This document shows positions 1-6,186 of a stretch of DNA of 8,892 bases, piece after piece. Both the position numbers and the translations under genes were made by a program. The notes beneath the pieces are model-generated. The model saw only the letters and a program-made list of their open reading frames with translations, had not been told where the DNA came from and made no database searches. How positions within the stretch are numbered: position 1 is the stretch's first letter; each line of letters opens with the position of its first letter. This stretch comes from Microcaldota archaeon (GTDB taxonomy: Archaea > Micrarchaeota > Micrarchaeia > Micrarchaeales > Micrarchaeaceae), in assembly GCA_021851535.1 (NCBI GenBank), contig JAJZDT010000132.1, positions 1-8,892 on the forward strand, given 5' to 3'.

Positions 1-470
1 TATTCCTTATCTGCTTTTTGGATATATTTTATTATAAATGCCATACGTATGCTATTTGGAGTTAGTCCTATCATTTCAAGGATCGTTTTCATATTTGCTA
101 CATTAATATCTCTACCACTCGCGATAAGGAAATAATAAACATATATGTAAGCAAGATGGCTTTCTATGTTCATTTTAAGTATCATGTCAATAAAATCATA
201 ACGCGGTTCAATGCCAATTGAGTTTAAAAACATATACATGTTTTCTCGTGTTATTTCCTTACCAATAATGCTCAAGAATCCAGCGGTATATATGTATTTT
301 GATATCCCTTCGGGTATGTGCGCGCTTATCTCTTTATTATCTAAAAGTTTTTGAAGCTCCGACATAAGCAATTTATACGACAGTGCATGTATCGATTCTA
401 TTACCGATCCAAATGCACTATATATAGCATCGTTTGTAGAAGTAAAAGTTGTATGTATCTCATTGTCCAT
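1..470 (-). CDS. Protein with two tandem P1/L12 ribosomal-stalk-like N-terminal domains (3' end outside window)
   Basis: The frame opens at ATG 470-468 and stays open for 156 codons to the left edge, so the C-terminus is missing. GAGGT lies about 9 bases before the ATG, and the upstream phosphorylase gene stops 14 bases away, so the two are probably co-transcribed. Residues about 1-57 are a leader I do not recognise. Residues about 59-100 (KYIYTAGFLSIIGKEITREN, then an L-x3-GIE turn) resemble the archaeal P1 (L12) dimerisation domain, whose typical pattern is YIYAALLL-x4-KEIT-x2-N-x3-VLEAAGVE. Residues about 107-150 repeat the pattern: LAYIYVYYFLIASGRDINVA, then NMKTILEMIGL. In known P1 proteins this four-helix domain occurs once and is followed by an Ala/Glu-rich hinge and a C-terminal factor-binding tip; neither is visible in this part. 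The repeat reading comes from motif matching by eye; a stalk function is inferred, not shown. The real stalk protein is presumably elsewhere. Confidence 0.7.
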   Translation of the reverse strand, partial: MDNEIHTTFTSTNDAIYSAFGSVIESIHALSYKLLMSELQKLLDNKEISAHIPEGISKYIYTAGFLSIIGKEITRENMYMFLNSIGIEPRYDFIDMILKMNIESHLAYIYVYYFLIASGRDINVANMKTILEMIGLTPNSIRMAFIIKYIQKADKE

Positions 471-484
471 ATTATAACCTCAAT

Positions 485-1270
485 TTAAAGTCTTGCTTCA
501 TCCAGTGCATTTCTACACACACATGTATGTTGTGATGGAATCTGCCCTATTATATCCCCTATAATCATTTTTATATTCTCTGCGCTCTTTTTTATTGTTT
601 GTGTTACAATTGTTGCAGAGACTGGGGTCGTATGCCATACATCATAATCTGTAATTGTGGCAAGTGTTGCATAACAGATTTGCGCTTCTCTGGCTAAAAT
701 AATCTCAGGTACAAGTGTCATTCCTATAATATCCCCCATCATATATTTTTTAAAGAAGAGTGATTCTGCTCTTGTTGAAAATCGCGGTCCATCTATACAG
801 ATATAATTAGCGCCGCTATGTGAAATAATGTTGAGTTTATCTGCAGATTGTTTTGCTACCAATCTAAGTTCTGGGCAGAATGGATCTGCCATAGATATAT
901 GTACTGCTTCATCATTATAGAAGGTATTATCCCGCGATTTACTTACATCAATAAACTGATCAGGAAAGACCATCATACCGGGATGTAAATTTTCGTTTAA
1001 ACTTCCAACAGCACTTGGTGCAATAATTCTATCAACATCAAGCATTTTCATTGCCCATATATTTGCTTTATATGGTACTTTATGTGGTGGATAAGAATGG
1101 TGTTTTCCATGTCGTGGTAAGAATGCAATTTTTCTACCATTAATACTACCAATAACTATACTATCTGAAGGTTTTCCAAATGGGGTTTGGGGTAATGTTT
1201 CTTCAAAGTTTTTAAGCAATGTGCTATCATATACCCCAGTACCACCAATTATGCCAATGCGCATATCCAT
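485..1270 (-). CDS. mtnP: S-methyl-5'-thioadenosine phosphorylase (MTAP, PNP/UDP phosphorylase family)
   Basis: It catalyses phosphorolysis of methylthioadenosine to adenine and methylthioribose-1-phosphate, a cytoplasmic salvage step after polyamine synthesis and other SAM reactions. Numbering is from the ATG at 1270. The phosphate loop GGTG is at 9-12, PRHG at 52-55, the HKVPYKAN block at 63-70, IDGPRFSTRAES at 159-170 and GMTLVPE at 183-189. TDYD at 207-210 carries the two aspartates (D208, D210) typical of 6-aminopurine-specific MTAP rather than the asparagine of guanosine/inosine phosphorylases. The C-terminus has a CVC motif (C250, C252) like the CXC disulfide motif of archaeal MTAP-II enzymes. 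The length of 261 residues is normal. ATGs lie at 1276, 1270 and 1264; AGGTGA abuts the first but sits about 7 bases before the second, so 1270 is preferred. It is the first gene of a pair with the stalk-repeat protein. Confidence 0.93.
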   Translation of the reverse strand: MDMRIGIIGGTGVYDSTLLKNFEETLPQTPFGKPSDSIVIGSINGRKIAFLPRHGKHHSYPPHKVPYKANIWAMKMLDVDRIIAPSAVGSLNENLHPGMMVFPDQFIDVSKSRDNTFYNDEAVHISMADPFCPELRLVAKQSADKLNIISHSGANYICIDGPRFSTRAESLFFKKYMMGDIIGMTLVPEIILAREAQICYATLATITDYDVWHTTPVSATIVTQTIKKSAENIKMIIGDIIGQIPSQHTCVCRNALDEARL

Positions 1271-1302
1271 ATTCATTCACCTAATATTCAATACATTTCT
1301 GA

Positions 1303-1340
1303 ACATGTATTTATCTAACTGCGTTATATTATTAATTTCT
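1303..1340 (-). promoter_or_regulatory. Candidate promoter of the MTAP gene pair
   Basis: Read on the minus strand, this AT-rich stretch contains TTAATAATATAA (about 1325-1336), a fair archaeal TATA-box candidate, which would place transcription start near 1300 and give a leader of about 30 bases to ATG 1270, enough for the AGGTGA site. A second TATA-like block, AGATAAATAC, nearer 1312, would give a shorter leader. The whole divergent region 1271-1483 holds no RNA gene or convincing open frame that I can see. Confidence 0.35.
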
Positions 1341-1448
1341 AAAATTTTATTATGTACTTTAAAACAATGGCATATAGATTTTAATTATAAACTTAGACTA
1401 AATCTATAAAATTTAAGTGTCATTTTGGAAAATAATAGTCATAAACTA

Positions 1449-1483
1449 TTTATATTATAAAAAGTATATTATTTCTTGATATT
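1449..1483 (+). promoter_or_regulatory. Candidate TATA box for a leaderless transcript (hypothetical protein + proline dehydrogenase)
   Basis: TTTATATTATAAAAAG at 1449-1464 is a strong TATA-like element centred about 29 bases before the ATG at 1484. No Shine-Dalgarno sequence precedes that ATG. The spacing matches archaeal promoters whose transcript begins at or within a few bases of the start codon. Inferred from spacing only. Confidence 0.5.
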
Positions 1484-1942
1484 ATGCATATAAGCAGGAA
1501 TGATGTTGCTTTGGAACATTCAAAAACATATACAAATTCAAAAATAATAAATATTAAAGCACATAAATCAACAAACACTTTTTTATGTGCATTAAATAAA
1601 GATCAAAGAAGCGCATTTATTTACAACGCATTACTTTTTGAACATATACAAATTTCACTAGATGAACTAGTGATGAAAATATACACGAATCAAGCGGCGG
1701 CATTAATTCTTACAAGGCAAAGGCCAACAATAGAATTAGACACATTCTTATTGAATTGCGATAAAATTTCAAAATGTTTTAATGATTTTCATTTCAGATT
1801 GCAAGAAAAAAGAAGATGTACCGTAGTTAATGCATTAAATGATCCAGTTTTGCTTGAATTACTTCTTAATCATGACAAAAATACTACCAAACCTGCTATA
1901 TCAAATCTAAATTGGAGGTTTTTGTTGCACAGGCGCACATGA
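1484..1942 (+). CDS. Hypothetical protein, 152 residues, no family recognised
   Basis: I do not recognise this protein. It is predicted soluble: there is no signal peptide or membrane helix. The N-terminus (about 1-30) is polar and rich in Asn, Lys and Ser. The middle (about 38-95) alternates hydrophobic and charged residues and looks mainly helical. There are four scattered cysteines (C35, C92, C98, C112) with no CxxC pair, and a basic RLQEKRRC stretch at about 105-112. The C-terminus ends in the basic tail LHRRT. It looks like a real gene because it has a well-placed TATA box, no competing long frame, and ends only 10 bases before the proline dehydrogenase start, suggesting one transcript. 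The start is the ATG at 1484, with no ribosome-binding site, consistent with leaderless expression. A role linked to proline oxidation is only guilt by association. Confidence 0.65.
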   Translation: MHISRNDVALEHSKTYTNSKIINIKAHKSTNTFLCALNKDQRSAFIYNALLFEHIQISLDELVMKIYTNQAAALILTRQRPTIELDTFLLNCDKISKCFNDFHFRLQEKRRCTVVNALNDPVLLELLLNHDKNTTKPAISNLNWRFLLHRRT

Positions 1943-1952
1943 TAAATATATT

Positions 1953-2828
1953 ATGAGCGTTTATTGTTTTATGAGAATACGCGATGTTCCAGAACTTCTT
2001 TTAGCATCCCGATGGATATCAGGCCCTAGAATAGAAGATGCGATAAAAATAACGCATCGTTTCAACAAGAGAGGCGCGCATGGAATGATAAATTTTTTAG
2101 GCGAAGGCAATAAATCCAAAACTCAAGTAACAAAAACTGTAGATGAATATATATTACTGTTAAAAGAAATAAAAAAATCCAGAATCAACGCATGTATCTC
2201 TATAAAACCAACTCAAATAGGTCTTTTAATCGGATGTAATGAGGCAATAAAAAATTATTCAAAGATTGTGGAATATGCAAAAAAATATCATATCGACGTA
2301 TGGCTCGATATGGAGGAATATCAGTACGTAAATTCAACAATAAAAATATACTATACAAAAATAAAATATCCAAACACGGGCATTTGCATACAATCTTATC
2401 TAAAGCGCAGCATTAATGATGTTCAAAAGATATCTTTAGCTGGTGGACGTATAAGGTTAGTTAAAGGAGCATATAAAGAGTCAAGAAGCATATCCTATCC
2501 TAAAAGAGCTCTTTCAACAAAGAATTATGTGTTATTAATGGAGTATCTGTTTAAGAACTCAAAAAATTTTATTATTGCAACCCATGATATAAATATGGTA
2601 AGTAAAGCAAAACAGTTATCCAAAATTTATAATAATAGAAAGTTTAGCTATGCAATGTTATGCGGAATAAGAAATAAAGACGCGATAAAACTTGCATTGG
2701 CAGGCAACAACGTCTATATATACATTCCATACGGTACACAATGGATTAAATACGCCAAAAGACGCTTAAAGGAGATGAGCAATCTTAAACTTATCATAAG
2801 ATCACTTTTTAGCATGCAGACTATTTAA
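1953..2828 (+). CDS. Proline dehydrogenase (stand-alone FAD-dependent PRODH)
   Basis: It oxidises L-proline to delta-1-pyrroline-5-carboxylate using FAD, with electrons normally passed to the membrane quinone pool or another acceptor. At 291 residues it matches monofunctional PRODHs (about 300) and lacks the P5C dehydrogenase half of PutA. Family blocks in order along the beta/alpha barrel: WISG at 21-24 with the helix after it, NFLGE at 47-51, SIKPTQIGL at 83-91 (K85), WLDMEEY at 117-123 (D119), IQSYLKR at 146-152, IRLVKGAY at 167-174, ATHD at 209-212, MLCGIR at 235-240, YIPYG at 257-261 and KRRLKE at 269-274, whose paired arginines (R270, R271) would bind the proline carboxylate. No Shine-Dalgarno site precedes ATG 1953. 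ATG 1971 (M7) is an alternative, with an AT-rich TATA-like stretch at 1942-1953 that could start a leaderless internal transcript. The coding strand is notably A- and lysine-rich. No P5C dehydrogenase gene lies in the window. Confidence 0.88.
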   Translation: MSVYCFMRIRDVPELLLASRWISGPRIEDAIKITHRFNKRGAHGMINFLGEGNKSKTQVTKTVDEYILLLKEIKKSRINACISIKPTQIGLLIGCNEAIKNYSKIVEYAKKYHIDVWLDMEEYQYVNSTIKIYYTKIKYPNTGICIQSYLKRSINDVQKISLAGGRIRLVKGAYKESRSISYPKRALSTKNYVLLMEYLFKNSKNFIIATHDINMVSKAKQLSKIYNNRKFSYAMLCGIRNKDAIKLALAGNNVYIYIPYGTQWIKYAKRRLKEMSNLKLIIRSLFSMQTI

Positions 2829-2832
2829 TCAG

Positions 2833-4152
2833 CTAACTTTTGTTGGAATATTTTGCAATAAGCAATTCTATAATATCAAGTCCTTTATCTATAGAATTTT
2901 CTGATATGTCAAAAGGTGGTATAATTCTAAAGGAGCTCTCACCGGCAGGCAGCATAATTAATCCATTTAGGAAAGCATCTTTTATTATCATATCTCTCTT
3001 AGTTTTCGCAGGCTCTTTTGTTTTCTTACTCTCAACTAATTCAACACCTATCATAAGGCCAAGTCCCCGTACATCTCCGACAATCTCATATCGCTCTTTC
3101 ATGTAATTAAGCCTCTTCATGATGTGTCTGCTTTTATTTTTTATTTGGTATGATATTTTAGAGTGATGTTCGTGTAAATATTTTAATGATTCAAGGCCTG
3201 CCCTAACGGAGAGCAAATTACCTCCAAATGTGCTTGCATGTGAACCGGTTGGTATATCTCCCAAACTTTTTTTTGCAATAGTAACCCCAAGTGGAAGTCC
3301 ACCACCAATTGCCTTTGCCATGGTGTAAATATCTGCAGTTATGCCAAAATTATCAAGTGACAGAAATTTACCTGTTCTCATAAATCCTGCCTGTACCTCA
3401 TCTGCAATCATAAGTGCTCCTGCGTCATGCGCGATCTTTTCTAATTCTTTAAAATAATCTTTAGGCGGCACAATATACCCGCCTTCTCCTTGTATTGGTT
3501 CAAAAAATATTGCCGCAAGCTCATTTTTTGGGAGTTCTTTGGAAAGTGGATATTTTTTAATATGATCAATACATGCTAGTCCACATCCTGGATATTCAAG
3601 ATTGAATGGACAACGATAGCAATATGCAAAAGGGGTGTGTATGACATTCGGGAAAGGCCCGAAATGTTCTTTATGGATTGTTTTGGATGCCGTAAGTCCA
3701 AGAGATCCCATCGTGCGCCCATGAAATCCATTATAAAATGCGAGTATATACTGTCGTTTTGTTAATATTTTGGATATTTTTATTGCGGCTTCATTAGCTT
3801 CCGTTCCGGAATTTGAAAGAAACATGCGCCCAAATCCTACAGGCATAAATTTAATGAGTTCTTCTGCAAATTCTATTGGGAGTGCAGAATAGTAATCCGT
3901 GAAAGCGGAATGCATCATTACCTCTACTTGCTTTTTAATTCCCTCGCGCACATGATTATTTGAATTTATACCTAAATTATATACTGATATAAAACTTGAA
4001 AAATCAATGAATTTTTTCCCATCTATATCATATACGAATTCTGCTTCGCCATGTGATGGCACGAAATCATAATTCACTCTTGTTGTCGTAAAAAAAAGTT
4101 CTTTATCTTTCTGTATAATTTTACCAGCTTTTGATTTGTTTTGGTTTTTCAT
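2833..4152 (-). CDS. Class III PLP-dependent omega-aminotransferase (4-aminobutyrate/ornithine aminotransferase-like)
   Basis: This is a fold-type I PLP enzyme of the acetylornithine/ornithine/GABA aminotransferase group, full length at 439 residues. Visible motifs: SGTEANEAA at 115-123 and NGFHGRT at 141-147 for cofactor phosphate and ring contacts, EPIQGEGG at 218-225, ADEVQAGFMRTG at 250-261 with D251 for the pyridine nitrogen, the Schiff-base lysine K280 in TMAKAIGGG, STFGGN at 307-312, and FRIIPP at 408-413 for the substrate carboxylate. A cysteine-rich insert (C178, C181, C190, C194 in CYRCP...CGLAC) is shared with archaeal members that include ornithine aminotransferases and amino-acid racemases, so the exact substrate cannot be read. 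Its ATG overlaps the stop of the acyl-CoA synthetase alpha gene by 4 bases (ATGA), indicating translational coupling. Deamination feeding an acyl-CoA synthetase fits amino-acid fermentation. Its stop lies 4 bases from that of the convergent proline dehydrogenase. Confidence 0.9.
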   Translation of the reverse strand: MKNQNKSKAGKIIQKDKELFFTTTRVNYDFVPSHGEAEFVYDIDGKKFIDFSSFISVYNLGINSNNHVREGIKKQVEVMMHSAFTDYYSALPIEFAEELIKFMPVGFGRMFLSNSGTEANEAAIKISKILTKRQYILAFYNGFHGRTMGSLGLTASKTIHKEHFGPFPNVIHTPFAYCYRCPFNLEYPGCGLACIDHIKKYPLSKELPKNELAAIFFEPIQGEGGYIVPPKDYFKELEKIAHDAGALMIADEVQAGFMRTGKFLSLDNFGITADIYTMAKAIGGGLPLGVTIAKKSLGDIPTGSHASTFGGNLLSVRAGLESLKYLHEHHSKISYQIKNKSRHIMKRLNYMKERYEIVGDVRGLGLMIGVELVESKKTKEPAKTKRDMIIKDAFLNGLIMLPAGESSFRIIPPFDISENSIDKGLDIIELLIAKYSNKS

Positions 4153-5540
4153 ACGTGATCCATTCTAAACTTTGTATATGTTCTAAGTACTGCGAGTGCT
4201 TTTATTGCATTCTCTGGAGATGTATATACAGGAACTCCAGAACTCTCCATCATATTCTTATGCGCTTGCGTGTAACTTCCTCCAGGGCTTACTACTAAAA
4301 GTGGTTTTTTCATGAGTGTTCCATAATGTATAAGTGTAGCGGCGACACGCGAATCTGCTCCTGGTGTTTGGAAGAGCGCAATTACAATGATGGCATCAAT
4401 CTCTTCCTCATTCATCATTACGTCTAGTGCAGCGCCAAAGCGTTTATCATCAGCGTCACCTGCCATATCTAACGGAAGCCTAATATTAACTATTTTAGGC
4501 ATTACTTTTGTTAGTTTATTCACTGCTTCTTTTTTTAATTGCGGAAGCACAAACCCATTATCATACAATGCATCTGTTGCCATAACTCCTGTACCACCAC
4601 CATTTGTTATGATGCCTATACGATTTCCTTTTAGAAGTGGTTGGGTATCAAATATTTTAGAAAAATTAAGTATTTCATCAAGACTCATTGCTTGTATAAT
4701 TCCGCTTTGTTTGAATACTGCTCTATACGCTTCATAACTTCCAGCAAGGGATGCAGTATGTGAGTGCGCAGCGGTGGATCCTGCCTTAGTTCGTCCCCCT
4801 TTGGCAATCACTATTGGTTTTTTCATACTCACTTTTGTTGCAGCCTGCATGAATTCCCTCCCACGTTTGACGCCCTCTATATAAAATACGATTACTTTTG
4901 TATCTGTGTCCTCCCCAAGATATTTGATAATATCCACTTCATCTAGATCAATCGCATTTCCATAAGAGATAAATTTAGAAAGTCCAAAACCCTCACTAGA
5001 TATCATATCAAGTACTGAACTACCAACCGCTCCGCTTTGAGAAGCAAAACTTACTCCTCCTACTCTGGGCCTATCAATTTTAAATGTGGGTAAGAAGAGC
5101 GTATCTACTCTCGAACGCGGATCCATTACCCCAAGACAGTTAGGTCCTACAAGCGGTATATTATTTTTTTTACATATTAAAAGAAGTTCATCCTGTAACT
5201 TCGTATTTCCAACTTCAGCAAATCCTCCACTTACAACAATCATCGATTTAACTTTAGCATTTGCGCATTCCTGAGCAACTTTCGGAACAACTTCTGCAGG
5301 AACTGCGATCACTGCAAGATCAATATTTTTTTTAATATCCATAACGCTCTTATATGCTTTAATACCAAGAACGCTAGAATCATTCATGTTTACAGGATAT
5401 AACTCTCCAGAATATCCAACATCAATATAATTTTGCATTATTATGTGCCCCACTTTATCTGGATTATTTGATGCACCTATAATTGCAACGCTGCGAGGCT
5501 TCATTATGTAATTAAAACTTTTGTATTTATTATCTTTCAT
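4149..5540 (-). CDS. ADP-forming acetyl/acyl-CoA synthetase, alpha subunit
   Basis: This subunit binds CoA and carries the phosphohistidine of the ADP-forming acyl-CoA synthetase: acyl-CoA + ADP + Pi <-> acid + CoA + ATP, the usual ATP-yielding last step of archaeal fermentation. Numbering is from the ATG at 5540 (463 residues, the family's usual size). The order is a CoA-binding Rossmann domain from about 14 (SVAIIGAS, then VGHIIMQN), VGPNCLG at 131-137, a second domain with SFASQSGAVG at 164-173 and YGNAIDLDEVD at 193-203, the catalytic-histidine motif SHTASLAGS with H261 (equivalent to His257 of the Pyrococcus alpha subunit), and a third domain beginning near ITNGGGTGV at 311-319. The ATG at 5540 leaves the normal short lead (YKSFNYIMKPRSVAIIGAS). 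A TTG at 5552, abutting the beta-subunit stop, would add four residues and is less likely. The subunit is separate from its ATP-grasp partner, as in Pyrococcus, rather than fused. Confidence 0.9.
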   Translation of the reverse strand: MKDNKYKSFNYIMKPRSVAIIGASNNPDKVGHIIMQNYIDVGYSGELYPVNMNDSSVLGIKAYKSVMDIKKNIDLAVIAVPAEVVPKVAQECANAKVKSMIVVSGGFAEVGNTKLQDELLLICKKNNIPLVGPNCLGVMDPRSRVDTLFLPTFKIDRPRVGGVSFASQSGAVGSSVLDMISSEGFGLSKFISYGNAIDLDEVDIIKYLGEDTDTKVIVFYIEGVKRGREFMQAATKVSMKKPIVIAKGGRTKAGSTAAHSHTASLAGSYEAYRAVFKQSGIIQAMSLDEILNFSKIFDTQPLLKGNRIGIITNGGGTGVMATDALYDNGFVLPQLKKEAVNKLTKVMPKIVNIRLPLDMAGDADDKRFGAALDVMMNEEEIDAIIVIALFQTPGADSRVAATLIHYGTLMKKPLLVVSPGGSYTQAHKNMMESSGVPVYTSPENAIKALAVLRTYTKFRMDHV

Positions 5541-5552
5541 AAAACCACACAA

Positions 5553-6176
5553 TCAAATTATTACTCTAAGGTCCACTGCCATATATTTACCTTGGTTCAT
5601 TAAAAGAGGGTTTAAATCAAGCTCTTCTATTTTGTTTTCAACCATCATTTTAGATACTTCCACGAGTATTTTAGCAAGCTCATCTTTTTGTTTTACATCA
5701 GATGCTATAATATCTATGGATTTTAGCTCATTCATCATTTGGTATGCATCATATTTTGTTATAGGGCATACCCTAAGCGAGAAATCTTTAAAGGTCTCTA
5801 CATATATACCTCCAAGCCCAAGGAGTATTAATGGCCCAAACTGCACATCATTTCTTCCACCAACAATTACCTCCACGCCATTATCGCTTTTTATCATCTT
5901 TTGCGCAAGAATCTTATATGGTTTATATGCCGCTGCATTTTTGACAATTTTTTCAAAGCCTGCATATATCTCTTGTGGTGTTTTTAAATTAAGCTCAACG
6001 ACCCCGCTTTTTGTTTTATGCAATGCTTTATCTGATAATACTTTTATAACAATGGGCTTACCATTACTAAAATCAACAGCTTGTGACGCCGTGGTTACAT
6101 ATGTACTTTCAACAGAATGTACATTATATTTACCAAGCATATCCTTTGCCTTCATAAAATCCATAAGGGAGCCCAT
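5553..6176 (-). CDS. ADP-forming acetyl/acyl-CoA synthetase, beta subunit (ATP-grasp)
   Basis: This nucleotide-binding partner of the adjacent alpha subunit moves phosphate between the alpha phosphohistidine and ADP. It has 207 residues, and lacks the roughly 20-25-residue leader of the Pyrococcus beta subunit. It starts directly at the FMKAKDMLGKYNV helix that matches the KEILKLYGI block. Motifs: PIVIKVLSDKALHKTKSGVV at 41-60, in which H53 matches the second phosphorylated histidine described for Pyrococcus beta (His71, from memory); the ATP-grasp core VEVIVGGRNDVQFGP at 101-115 followed by LGLGGIYVE; and EELDLNPLL at 184-192, whose acidic residue and asparagine are metal ligands in this fold. 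The start at ATG 6176 has GTGAT four to eight bases upstream. ATG 6164 (M5) is an alternative start. It lies 10 bases after the winged-helix gene and ends one base before the TTG/ATG start zone of alpha, so the genes are co-transcribed. Confidence 0.9.
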   Translation of the reverse strand: MGSLMDFMKAKDMLGKYNVHSVESTYVTTASQAVDFSNGKPIVIKVLSDKALHKTKSGVVELNLKTPQEIYAGFEKIVKNAAAYKPYKILAQKMIKSDNGVEVIVGGRNDVQFGPLILLGLGGIYVETFKDFSLRVCPITKYDAYQMMNELKSIDIIASDVKQKDELAKILVEVSKMMVENKIEELDLNPLLMNQGKYMAVDLRVII

Positions 6177-6186
6177 CCTATCACAC

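Noticed and set aside
485..1270. Purine nucleoside phosphorylase as the identity of this gene
   Set aside because: The TDYD motif with two aspartates fits adenine-type (MTAP) specificity rather than the asparagine of guanosine/inosine phosphorylases.
1221..1409. Plus-strand 62-codon frame in the divergent region
   Set aside because: It starts inside the MTAP gene, spans its promoter region, and reads as an arbitrary hydrophobic peptide without an expression signal.
1942..1953. Internal promoter before proline dehydrogenase
   Set aside because: ATAAATATATTA could be a TATA box for a leaderless start at ATG 1971, but with only a 10-base gene gap and strongly AT-rich DNA it is not distinguishable from background.
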